A DNA stretch of 64,000 nt from Halobacteriovoraceae bacterium (lineage in GTDB: Bacteria; Bdellovibrionota; Bacteriovoracia; Bacteriovoracales; Bacteriovoracaceae), in NCBI GenBank assembly GCA_002711995.1, contig PASN01000001.1:145018-209017 (forward strand), given 5' to 3'. Shown here piece by piece: positions 43,759 to 51,305 of this stretch. Below the pieces are notes generated by a model, which was not told the DNA's origin, made no database searches, and saw only the letters and a list, made by a program, of their open reading frames with translations. The number at the start of each line of letters is the position of its first letter. Positions within the stretch are counted from its first letter, which is position 1. The position numbers and the translations under genes are program-made.

Positions 43759-45624
43759 ATGTCAGGGGGATCATATAGACCCATTGAAGACTATGCCATC
43801 ATAGGAGATTGCCACAGCGCCGCTCTCATTGGAACCAATGGCTCTATTGATTGGACCTGCTTTCCAAGATTCGATTCTCACTCTGTTTTTGCCCGCATTT
43901 TAGATTTCAAAAACGGAGGGTTCTTTCAAGTGGGCCCGGCCTACTCAACCAACGTGTCTCGTAGCTATTTACCTAAGACGAATATTTTGCTAACGCGGTT
44001 TAAAACCTCTCAAGGAGAAGCTTTATTGACCGATTTCATGCCTCTTTTTGAAGAGGAAGAAGAAGAAGAAGAAGAAGGAAAAGGCGGTTTTTCCCGCATC
44101 GTTCGAGTAGTCGAGGGCGTTTCAGGTGAAGTGGATTTTAAACTAACCTTGGCGCCCAAATTTCTTTATGGAAAGCAAGGAGTCTCCCCTCAATTATTGT
44201 CAGGGGGTTATCAGGTTTTGTTTCAACATGAAAAGCAAGGGCTTCGTTTACTTTCAGATGCGGCCATAAAAACGAAAGGAATAGAAGCGGAATGTTTTTT
44301 TACAATTAAAAAAAATGAAAAACAGACCTTCTTATTGGAATACTTTCAGGAGAAATCTAGCATTGACAATTTAGAAACGACAGACTGCGACCACATGTTG
44401 GAAAAAACACAGACCTATTTTGAACAATGGTCAAAGAAGTGTCCCCAACAAGGAAAGTACAGGCCTCATATCATAAGAAGCTCATTAGCGTTGAAACTTT
44501 TGACTTACCGTCCAAGCGGAGCCTTTGTAGCCGCTCCAACAACTTCCTTGCCCGAAAAAATTGGAGGTTCCCGCAACTGGGACTATCGTTACACTTGGCT
44601 GCGAGACGCTTCATTGACGATGGAAGCTCTTTTTCGAAGCGGCCATGATAAGGAGGCGAAAGAATTTTTGGAATGGGTATGCGAAAAGGCCAAAGTCGGT
44701 CACCAAGATTTGAGAATAGTTTACGGTCTTAACGGAGAAAGGGATTTGAAGGAAAAAACTTTAACACATTTGGAAGGCTATGAAAAAAGCGCTCCAGTGA
44801 GAATTGGCAACGGGGCCTACCTTCAAAAACAATTGGACACTTATGGGGAGATTTTGGACTCTGTGGACATCGCTCGGAAGATGGGAATAGACAAAGAAAG
44901 TCATTTATGGCGAGACTTTCACGCTCTTGTTGACTGGGTATGTGATAACTGGACCTTGCCTGATAAGGGGATATGGGAAGTAAGGGGCGAACCAAGACAA
45001 TTTGTTCACTCAAAGGTCATGGCGTGGGTCGCCTTGGACCGCGGAATCTGCGCCGTCGAAGAGCTTGATTTGCCGGCGGCGAATCTCGAAAAATGGAAAG
45101 AAGAGCGTGATAAGATTTACCAAGAAGTGAATGAAAAAGGCTGGAACGAAGAAGTCGGCGCTTTTACTCAATCCTATGGCTCCTCCAACCTTGACGCCGC
45201 CGCTTTAAGGATGGCGCTTGTGAGGTTTATGCCCCCCACCCATCCACGGATAGTTTCCACAGTGGAAAGAATAACGGAAGAGCTCTGTCAAGACGGTTTA
45301 GTTTATCGTTATAAGCCGGAAGAAACTGATGATGGATTTAAGGAACCAGAAGCGGCTTTCGCGATTTGCTCCTTCTGGCTAATCGAAAACTTGGCGCTCC
45401 AAGGACGCCAGGAAGAGGCTCAACAACTAATGGATAAAAATTTAAATTTTTTAAACGATGTGGGACTTCTATCTGAAGAAATTGAAGTGGGCACGGGGAA
45501 AATGCTTGGCAACTTTCCCCAGGCCTTCAGCCATATAGGAGTCATTAGGGCCGCCATTGCTTTGGTAAACGCTTCTATGAAAGGTTCAAGAAATCCTTTT
45601 AACAACAGCGATTTTATAACTTGA
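43759..45624 (+). CDS. glycoside hydrolase family 15 protein (glucoamylase/trehalase-like)
   Basis: The start IEDYAIIGDCHSAALIGTNGSIDWTCFPRFDS (read in parts) and GGSRNWDYRYTWLRDASLTMEAL are hallmarks of GH15; the catalytic Glu pair is expected near IWEVRGEPRQFVHSK and EPEAAFAICSFW. There is no signal peptide, so it acts in the cytoplasm on trehalose or alpha-glucans. ATG 43759 is supported by AAAAGGAG at six bases. 621 residues, usual length. Its presence in a metal island is odd; it may relate to stress sugars. Confidence 0.9.
   Translation: MSGGSYRPIEDYAIIGDCHSAALIGTNGSIDWTCFPRFDSHSVFARILDFKNGGFFQVGPAYSTNVSRSYLPKTNILLTRFKTSQGEALLTDFMPLFEEEEEEEEEGKGGFSRIVRVVEGVSGEVDFKLTLAPKFLYGKQGVSPQLLSGGYQVLFQHEKQGLRLLSDAAIKTKGIEAECFFTIKKNEKQTFLLEYFQEKSSIDNLETTDCDHMLEKTQTYFEQWSKKCPQQGKYRPHIIRSSLALKLLTYRPSGAFVAAPTTSLPEKIGGSRNWDYRYTWLRDASLTMEALFRSGHDKEAKEFLEWVCEKAKVGHQDLRIVYGLNGERDLKEKTLTHLEGYEKSAPVRIGNGAYLQKQLDTYGEILDSVDIARKMGIDKESHLWRDFHALVDWVCDNWTLPDKGIWEVRGEPRQFVHSKVMAWVALDRGICAVEELDLPAANLEKWKEERDKIYQEVNEKGWNEEVGAFTQSYGSSNLDAAALRMALVRFMPPTHPRIVSTVERITEELCQDGLVYRYKPEETDDGFKEPEAAFAICSFWLIENLALQGRQEEAQQLMDKNLNFLNDVGLLSEEIEVGTGKMLGNFPQAFSHIGVIRAAIALVNASMKGSRNPFNNSDFIT
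44050..44076 (+). repeat. GAA triplet run inside the GH15 gene
   Basis: Nine consecutive Glu codons, eight of them GAA, encode a poly-Glu stretch. Copy changes would keep the frame. A surface loop at this point would tolerate length variation. Confidence 0.8.
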
Positions 45625-45637
45625 AGAGGAGAAAAAA

Positions 45638-45988
45638 ATGTATCAAGTAATTTCAGACCAACATGATTATTTGGCGGTGAAGTTTACCGGCAAAGTCGAT
45701 AAAGAAGAGTATCAAGAGATTCTTGCAAATCTAACGTCTAAAACCGAGACTGGCAATCAAGTGGACCTGTTAGTCGACCTTACGGAGTTGGAAAGGTTTA
45801 CAATGGGAGCGTTATGGGAAGATATAAAGTTTGATGTAAAAAATTTTAAAGTTATTCGCCGCCTTGCAATAATTGGAGATAGGAATACAATAAAGATTTT
45901 AGATCCGATTTCCAAACCCTTTGTTACTGATGAGGCTAAGTTTTTCGAAAAGTCCGATTATAAAGAGGCGCAGAAGTGGGTTCACTGA
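45638..45988 (+). CDS. SpoIIAA-like/STAS-like protein
   Basis: A 116-residue alpha/beta protein: YLAVKFTGKVDKEEYQEIL, VDLLVDLTELERFTMGALWED and RRLAIIGDRNTIKIL follow the SpoIIAA-like (UPF/PF11964) family. Function is unknown; the fold is found in anti-sigma antagonists and lipid-binding proteins. It is 13 bp after GH15 with a GAGGAG site. It converges with the EamA gene. Confidence 0.8.
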   Translation: MYQVISDQHDYLAVKFTGKVDKEEYQEILANLTSKTETGNQVDLLVDLTELERFTMGALWEDIKFDVKNFKVIRRLAIIGDRNTIKILDPISKPFVTDEAKFFEKSDYKEAQKWVH

Positions 45989-46905
45989 ACCCCAAGGCGA
46001 ACTTCATTATCTTCTTTTCCCGCTCCCCCAGAAACGATGCCAGTTTCAGAGTCATCAACTATCTTCGGAAGAGGATTGTTAGGGTTGGCCCTGCGAGTTA
46101 CCAGAAGCAACCCCACAACCGCAAAAAGATATCCAATCGAATCAGTAATACCAGGAATTCTACCAAACAGAAGAAGCTCCGCGCCTCCTACCCAAAGCAG
46201 GAGTGTTCTTCCAAATGCATTTGCTAGTTGAGGATCAAGTTGTTTATAGCTTACCGTCATGAAGACCTGCCCTAAGACAGAGCACCCCCCCATAAGCCCA
46301 AGCCACAAAAGTAAAGTGTCATCGGGCCACGCCATACTAACTCCTGGAAGCCCTATAATCAGAAAAAGAACGCTAAAATTGAAAACGATCAATTGTGGGG
46401 AAAATTGAGCGGTCGCCTGCTTGAGGAACAGCATGGCGAGAGCGCTCAAAAAAGCCCCTAAAGTGCCCAAAATCCAAACTTTACTGGAAGATTCCGCGCT
46501 TGGACTTCCTGCCACCACTAGTGTGCCGAAAACGACCAGAAGCAGGCCGCATAGCTGAATCTTATTAAGGGTGTTTCCGTTGAAAATGAAGATCATAATC
46601 ATGAGAAACAGAGGAGCAAGACTGGCCAAAAATGAAGCATGAAGAGAACTTGTATTCTGAAGCGTCCAAAATGTGCAAAGAACGGCCAAAGCCCCTGAAA
46701 CGGACCTCAAATGCACAGGTATTGCGGGCCGGGTAAACAGCAAATGAACGTCCTTCATAATGAAAGGACCAAGAAATACCACAGCTACCGCCCCTCGAAA
46801 GAATAAAAGAATTAAAGGATCAATTGATCCAAGCTTATAAGTGATCAGAATATTCATGATGGCGAAGAAAAGGGCGGAACTTATGGAAATACTGATTGGA
46901 ATCAT
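45982..46905 (-). CDS. EamA/DMT-family exporter
   Basis: Ten hydrophobic helices in two EamA repeats; repeat one has RGAVAVVFLGPFIM and SLLASLAPLFLMIM-like segments, repeat two VFGTLVVAGSP and a GQVFMTVSYKQLDPQLANAFGRT stretch (in part). The ATG at 46905 overlaps the SbnA-like stop by four bases (ATGA), so they are coupled. An upstream ATG at 46935 is less likely. It could export the product of that synthase. Confidence 0.85.
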   Translation of the reverse strand: MIPISISISSALFFAIMNILITYKLGSIDPLILLFFRGAVAVVFLGPFIMKDVHLLFTRPAIPVHLRSVSGALAVLCTFWTLQNTSSLHASFLASLAPLFLMIMIFIFNGNTLNKIQLCGLLLVVFGTLVVAGSPSAESSSKVWILGTLGAFLSALAMLFLKQATAQFSPQLIVFNFSVLFLIIGLPGVSMAWPDDTLLLWLGLMGGCSVLGQVFMTVSYKQLDPQLANAFGRTLLLWVGGAELLLFGRIPGITDSIGYLFAVVGLLLVTRRANPNNPLPKIVDDSETGIVSGGAGKEDNEVRLGVQ

Positions 46906-47864
46906 TTCAGGGTTAGCCCCTTTGAAAGAACCCATTCGTCATTATAAACAGTGTCTAAGTAAGCAGTTCCTCTGTCCGGGCAGAGAAACATCACATTAGC
47001 GCCGGTCGCTTCGTGAAAATTGTGAAAGTACGATTCAATGGCGGAAAAAACCGCCCCCGAAGATCCGCCTGCTAAAACTCCATGCTGATTTCGTAGAGTC
47101 CGGCACCCTTTAACGGCATCAGATTCTGAAATATGAACGACTTCATCAATGTTGCATCCTTCCAAAAGTCTTGGCCGCATGCTCGACCCCATGCCAGGAA
47201 TAAACCTCGGCTTTGGAACGGACTGAAAAATCATAGATCCTTCTATATCCACCGCCACAATCTTTGTCTTCGGGCTTTTTTCTTTTACTCCCCTCGAAAT
47301 GCCATTTAAGGTTCCACCAGAGCTGACACCAATAAAAAGGTAATCAAGTTCATATCCACAATCTAAAATTTCCGAAGCGGTATTTACATAATGAGCTTCG
47401 GCGCACCAGGGGTTTTCATACTGGTTTATCCAATAACAATTGGGAGAACTATCGACAATTTGACGCACTCTCCTTATTCGGTTGCAGAGAAATCCACCTG
47501 AGGTATCACGCTCATTCACCATAATAACTTCCGCGCAGAAGCTTTTGAGAAAGCTTAGATTTAAACGCGAAATGTTGGGATCCACGACTGGAATGAATTT
47601 GATGCCGAGGTAATGGCAAATTTGAGCTAGAGAGGAGGCGAAGTTGCCAGAAGATGACTCCACAATCACAGTATCTCGTGAAACTTCACCATTTTCAATC
47701 GCCCTACGAAGCGCGTAAAAGGCAGGACGGTCCTTAATGCTGCCCGTGAGATTGTGAAATTCAAGCTTGGTGAGGAGCTTGATACGAGAATGCGCCAAAT
47801 CGATTACAGGAGTGTGACCTATAAGGGGGAGAAGATTGTCAATTTTTTGAACCAGATTTCTCAC
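46902..47864 (-). CDS. SbnA-like PLP-dependent synthase (cysteine synthase superfamily)
   Basis: LIGHTPVIDL and NLTGSIKDRPA (PLP lysine) open the fold-type II core; ESSSGNFASSLAQICHYLGI, PVVDPNISRLN, NQYENPWC, GVSSGGTLNG and AGGSSGAV follow SbnA closely, as does VYNDEWV at the end. SbnA joins O-phosphoserine and glutamate to a precursor of diaminopropionate used in siderophores. The start is GTG 47864 with AAAGGAG at eight bases. No partner SbnB gene is near, so the product is unclear. Confidence 0.78.
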   Translation of the reverse strand: MRNLVQKIDNLLPLIGHTPVIDLAHSRIKLLTKLEFHNLTGSIKDRPAFYALRRAIENGEVSRDTVIVESSSGNFASSLAQICHYLGIKFIPVVDPNISRLNLSFLKSFCAEVIMVNERDTSGGFLCNRIRRVRQIVDSSPNCYWINQYENPWCAEAHYVNTASEILDCGYELDYLFIGVSSGGTLNGISRGVKEKSPKTKIVAVDIEGSMIFQSVPKPRFIPGMGSSMRPRLLEGCNIDEVVHISESDAVKGCRTLRNQHGVLAGGSSGAVFSAIESYFHNFHEATGANVMFLCPDRGTAYLDTVYNDEWVLSKGLTLK

Positions 47865-48022
47865 AGCAGCAGCTCCTTTAGATCGGACGGTACGTCTTTA
47901 TCTAGCAAAATAATAGAGGATTTTTTCGCAAGATTCGACCGACTTGAAAAATCTTCAAAGTTTCGCCCTAGGAGCGGGTATGACTCAAGTTAGCGTTTTT
48001 TTTCAGCTGCGAGTTTTAAAGA

Positions 48023-48053
48023 GCAGTCTTCCGCAATTATTGCAAAAGACTGC
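48023..48053 (-). terminator. terminator of the protein-glutaminase-like gene
   Basis: GCAGTCTT (48023-48030 on the plus strand, paired with AAGACTGC at 48046-48053) forms a long stem that continues inward through G-T pairs and GCAAT/ATTGC. On the minus strand it is followed by TCTTTAAAAC. It lies 17 bases beyond the stop codon. Confidence 0.65.
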
Positions 48054-48069
48054 CATTGAAGATTTGCGT

Positions 48070-48966
48070 CTAGAGAGCGTCCCGATAGGCATGATTGATA
48101 TCTTTTTGCCTAAAATAAGTTCGTCTAGTTCCATACTTTTCCAAATATTCCACATGCCATGGTTGCCAATAATACATGCTGGCTGGAATGAGATAACAAT
48201 ACTTTTCATATTCATGTTCCGAATAGGACGAATAACGATTGACCACCGCGCATTGGGCGTTATTTTTCATAAAGGCGTCGGTCCAGCTATGCATCACGCG
48301 AGGATTTGCCATGTACTGCCTGTCAAGGACAACATGTTGTGATTCACCATTTACGCCGACAAATGGAGCCGCATGAAACCACCATTTATAATTGTATTCT
48401 CGAATATATTTTCTTGTAAAAAACAAGAACATTTTTCCAGAATAGACTCCTTGTTCTTTATACATCTCCCAATTCCAAACATGGGCCCTGTTATAACATT
48501 CGGAGCCTCCCCTCAAGTCGTTTCGCATTGACCGAAACAAAGAATTGACTCCGCTTTGAGACATTGTTGTTAAATCATAGCCGTACATCGGTCCCACGTA
48601 GTTGACTATATCGGGTGTTTGATCAGAGGGATCAAATCCCCCAAAGGGAACTTCGAACCTTTCTGATGAATCAACCATTCTCATGCTTTTGATAGTTGCT
48701 CTTTCATCATTTTTAACCGCAAGACTCGTTTGGCTTTCAAGCTCAATCTCTATAGGCGAGAAAGCGACAAGAGCTTCATTTGCCATGTTTATCAACTCTA
48801 TTTGCTGTGAAGGTATACCATACACGTGTCCATTCATGGCTAGGACCAAATAATCTTCGGCACCTCCGCTTGGTTCATAAATTTTATAAATTTTTGTTTT
48901 TATTTTTACATCACCATAGGATGCAAAACTTAAAAGAAAAGTAATAAAAATAATAAGTCTTTTCAT
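48070..48966 (-). CDS. secreted protein-glutaminase-like deamidase
   Basis: MKRLIIFITFLLSFASYG is a signal peptide. The core reads GGSECYNRAHVWNWEM near 150 (catalytic Cys), then YKWWFHAAPFVGV (catalytic His) and HVVLDRQYM (Asp), the Cys-His-Asp order and spacing of protein-glutaminase-fold deamidases. Such enzymes deamidate protein glutamines. ATG 48966 has AAAAAAGGAG seven bases upstream; the frame extends to 49023 but without a site. It is flanked by a metal/oxidase gene set; the target is unknown. Confidence 0.72.
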   Translation of the reverse strand: MKRLIIFITFLLSFASYGDVKIKTKIYKIYEPSGGAEDYLVLAMNGHVYGIPSQQIELINMANEALVAFSPIEIELESQTSLAVKNDERATIKSMRMVDSSERFEVPFGGFDPSDQTPDIVNYVGPMYGYDLTTMSQSGVNSLFRSMRNDLRGGSECYNRAHVWNWEMYKEQGVYSGKMFLFFTRKYIREYNYKWWFHAAPFVGVNGESQHVVLDRQYMANPRVMHSWTDAFMKNNAQCAVVNRYSSYSEHEYEKYCYLIPASMYYWQPWHVEYLEKYGTRRTYFRQKDINHAYRDAL

Positions 48967-49113
48967 TTTAAACTCCTTTTTTAAATCTGTTCTGACTTTT
49001 TTGATAAACATTTTGTTGGCCAATAGATCTGCAATATCTATTCCTTTAAATAAGAAAACTTTTCAGACTAAAAAGGGAGATAAAAAGACACAAGAATAAG
49101 TTCCAACTGGTCA

Positions 49114-50238
49114 TTAAGGATCGCTTTTTTCCAACGTAAGGGATTCGTAATAAAGAGCGACATCTCTCATTTGTTGAGGAGTCATTTCAAATAATGCTTT
49201 ATGCATTACATTGGCATATTTGGTTCCGCCCCTTTTATTCTTTAGAAACAACTTCAGTTGAAGGGCAATGTAATCTGCAAATTGGCCCGATAAATTTGGA
49301 AAATGGGGGTTCATCCTCCTGTCATCCAAGTGGGGACCGTGACATGCGACACAGGAAGCGACACGCTGTTGAGGGATTCCTTTATGAGCGATGTCAGCTC
49401 CTCTCTTAATGGCCTCGGAAAGAGCGCCTTCTAAAACAAGATGATGACTGGGTGAGGGAGAAATCCGCTTTTGCTTGCTGAAGTAAAGAGAAAGCTTGCG
49501 GACCTCTTCCTTTTTAAGAGAGGCTGCCATTAATTCCATTGGACCGCTGTGTCTTTCATCCTTTGCATAGGCCTTTAATGAATGTTCCAAGTATTTTAAA
49601 TTTTGCCCGGCAAGCTTCGGAAACGCCGAGGTTTCCCTACCGTTTCCAGTCATGCCATGACAGTTTGCGCAACTCTGCAAAACGGGCAATTTTCCAGCGT
49701 TTTCTTGATAATCAGGATTGGTAAAACCTGAACGCAGGATAGTGGCCATTTTTTCATATTCCGGGCCCGAAAGATTAGGCATGGAACGCAAAAAAGACAC
49801 CATCGCCCACACCTCGTCATTTCGCTGGAGGGCTGCCCAGGCGGGCATGCCCGTAAACTTTACCCCATGCTTTACAATTCTAAACAACTCGTCAGGTTCC
49901 CATTTATGAATTTGACTAGGAAGCCAAGGAGCATTGGGGGTCAGCTCGTTTCCAAAAAGGCTATCCTTGTCTCCAGGAGCTCCATGGCATTGACGGCAGC
50001 CAATCTCGTAATGGCCAGCTCCTTTTTGAATCATCCAAGGCCTGCCAAGCTCAGGAACGCTTTTCCCGATAGTGTACGTCTCCACGGAGCGCTTCATTCC
50101 GATACTTAAAAACCATTTCGTTATATCCCAATGACCGGAGCTCGCTGTGAGGGGTATGATGCCTGAGAGCCAAATAAAAATCCCCGAGAAAAAGGATATT
50201 CCCAAAAAAAACAGGATATGTTTTTTCCAAGGCTTCAT
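49114..50238 (-). CDS. membrane-anchored triheme cytochrome c
   Basis: An N-terminal anchor (HILFFLGISFFSGIFIWLSGI in part) precedes three c-type heme motifs: CRQCH at 81-85, CANCH near 196 and CVACH near 298, each with a downstream Met region (GMPAW, PMELM). It likely passes electrons to the adjacent caa3 oxidase on the periplasmic side. It overlaps ctaG by four bases (ATGA). Confidence 0.88.
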   Translation of the reverse strand: MKPWKKHILFFLGISFFSGIFIWLSGIIPLTASSGHWDITKWFLSIGMKRSVETYTIGKSVPELGRPWMIQKGAGHYEIGCRQCHGAPGDKDSLFGNELTPNAPWLPSQIHKWEPDELFRIVKHGVKFTGMPAWAALQRNDEVWAMVSFLRSMPNLSGPEYEKMATILRSGFTNPDYQENAGKLPVLQSCANCHGMTGNGRETSAFPKLAGQNLKYLEHSLKAYAKDERHSGPMELMAASLKKEEVRKLSLYFSKQKRISPSPSHHLVLEGALSEAIKRGADIAHKGIPQQRVASCVACHGPHLDDRRMNPHFPNLSGQFADYIALQLKLFLKNKRGGTKYANVMHKALFEMTPQQMRDVALYYESLTLEKSDP

Positions 50239-50891
50239 GTCGCCTCCAACAACTTAGCAGTCTTTTTGGGTTTCATCATTTTTCGAGCGAGGTAAAGACC
50301 ACCGGCTAAATAAGCAATGGCGCCAACAATCAACATGATTGCGCCTCCTAAATGCTGATCCTCCAAAGGACCAAGACTGGCATAACCACTATGGTGAGGG
50401 TAAAGGGGACGTGGCGCGAGCCCAAGCAAGGCCCCAAGAAAAGTCATATGCATTGCCGTGAGCAACAAACCTATTATTCCCGCTCCTTGTCTTCTTTGTT
50501 TCCTCAAGTGCACTCCGGGCTTCTCGCTTCCTTCTCCTCCAAAAGCGGAAAGCCAAAGCCAAACACCACAAATAAAGAATGAACCCTGCTCGGCTATAAA
50601 CCCTATTGTTTGTTCTCGAGCGAAGTGATGAGGCAGGGGGGCGTGCCATCCCCAAACCACAATCAATTCCACCACGGCGGCGGGAATTGGCGCGAAAAGC
50701 AGAGGATATTTAGCTGTGAGATCAAACTTTCCGCCCGCTAAGGCCAATGAAAATAATGGAGCGGCAATGGCGACATTGAGCATGTGCATGATCATATGAC
50801 CGAAAAAAGCTTTCTCTGAAAGCTCAGGCAAGGGCCCGGTCCATGCAATGAGAAGTGTGACAATTGATAGAAAAAACCAAACCCAACGCAT
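50235..50891 (-). CDS. ctaG: caa3-type cytochrome c oxidase assembly factor CtaG
   Basis: Membrane protein with about six helices; AFFGHMIMHMLNVAIAAPLFSLA near 30-52 (His-Met-rich) and GAIMLIVGAIAYLAGGLYLARK at the end match the CtaG_caa3 family, needed for Cu loading of caa3 oxidases. ATG 50891 shares its A with the upstream TGA (TGATG) and has CAGGAG upstream, so it is preferred to the longer frame from 50960. 218 residues. Confidence 0.85.
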   Translation of the reverse strand: MRWVWFFLSIVTLLIAWTGPLPELSEKAFFGHMIMHMLNVAIAAPLFSLALAGGKFDLTAKYPLLFAPIPAAVVELIVVWGWHAPLPHHFAREQTIGFIAEQGSFFICGVWLWLSAFGGEGSEKPGVHLRKQRRQGAGIIGLLLTAMHMTFLGALLGLAPRPLYPHHSGYASLGPLEDQHLGGAIMLIVGAIAYLAGGLYLARKMMKPKKTAKLLEAT

Positions 50892-51295
50892 CAATTGCAA
50901 CTCCTGAAAATGATTCCGGTAAATCCAACAAATAAAGTGGCCACAGCGCTCAAAAAGCATATTAGGATGATAACGAAAGCTAAAAAGCGATTTCTGTCCT
51001 CTATCGTGTCGTCGCTATGAGGCAGCTGCCTTAAACCCTGCTGTTTAAACAAGCGGCGCCCTTTAGTAGCTTGTAGAAAAATAAAGGTCAAAGCAAGGGC
51101 GGTGTATATGGCAATGGCAACCCTCACAATCATAAAATCAGATGCGTTTTCCGCCACTTTAGCGCACCAAACTGAGGCTGTTATATAGCAGGCTAAAAAG
51201 TGCAAGGACCAGATAATTGGAGGGATGGCGAAGGACCATAATTTAGGTTTTTCCTCCCGCTTTTTTCCCGCTAAATGATTGTTCGAACTTTTCAT
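50891..51295 (-). CDS. small membrane protein of the caa3 oxidase operon
   Basis: About three hydrophobic helices (FAIPPIIWSLHFLACYITASVW, MIVRVAIAIYTALALTFIFLQ, RFLAFVIILICFLSAVATLFVG, read in part), 134 residues. It lies between oxidase subunit I-III and ctaG, as small subunit-IV-like proteins often do. The ATG at 51295 starts 11 bp after the oxidase stop. Role inferred from position. Confidence 0.7.
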   Translation of the reverse strand: MKSSNNHLAGKKREEKPKLWSFAIPPIIWSLHFLACYITASVWCAKVAENASDFMIVRVAIAIYTALALTFIFLQATKGRRLFKQQGLRQLPHSDDTIEDRNRFLAFVIILICFLSAVATLFVGFTGIIFRSCN

Positions 51296-51305
51296 TGAGC
51301 TTACC

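Noticed and set aside
47944-48342. Plus-strand frame of 132 codons
   Set aside because: It runs antisense through a terminator hairpin and the deamidase-like gene's 3' end; no supporting features.
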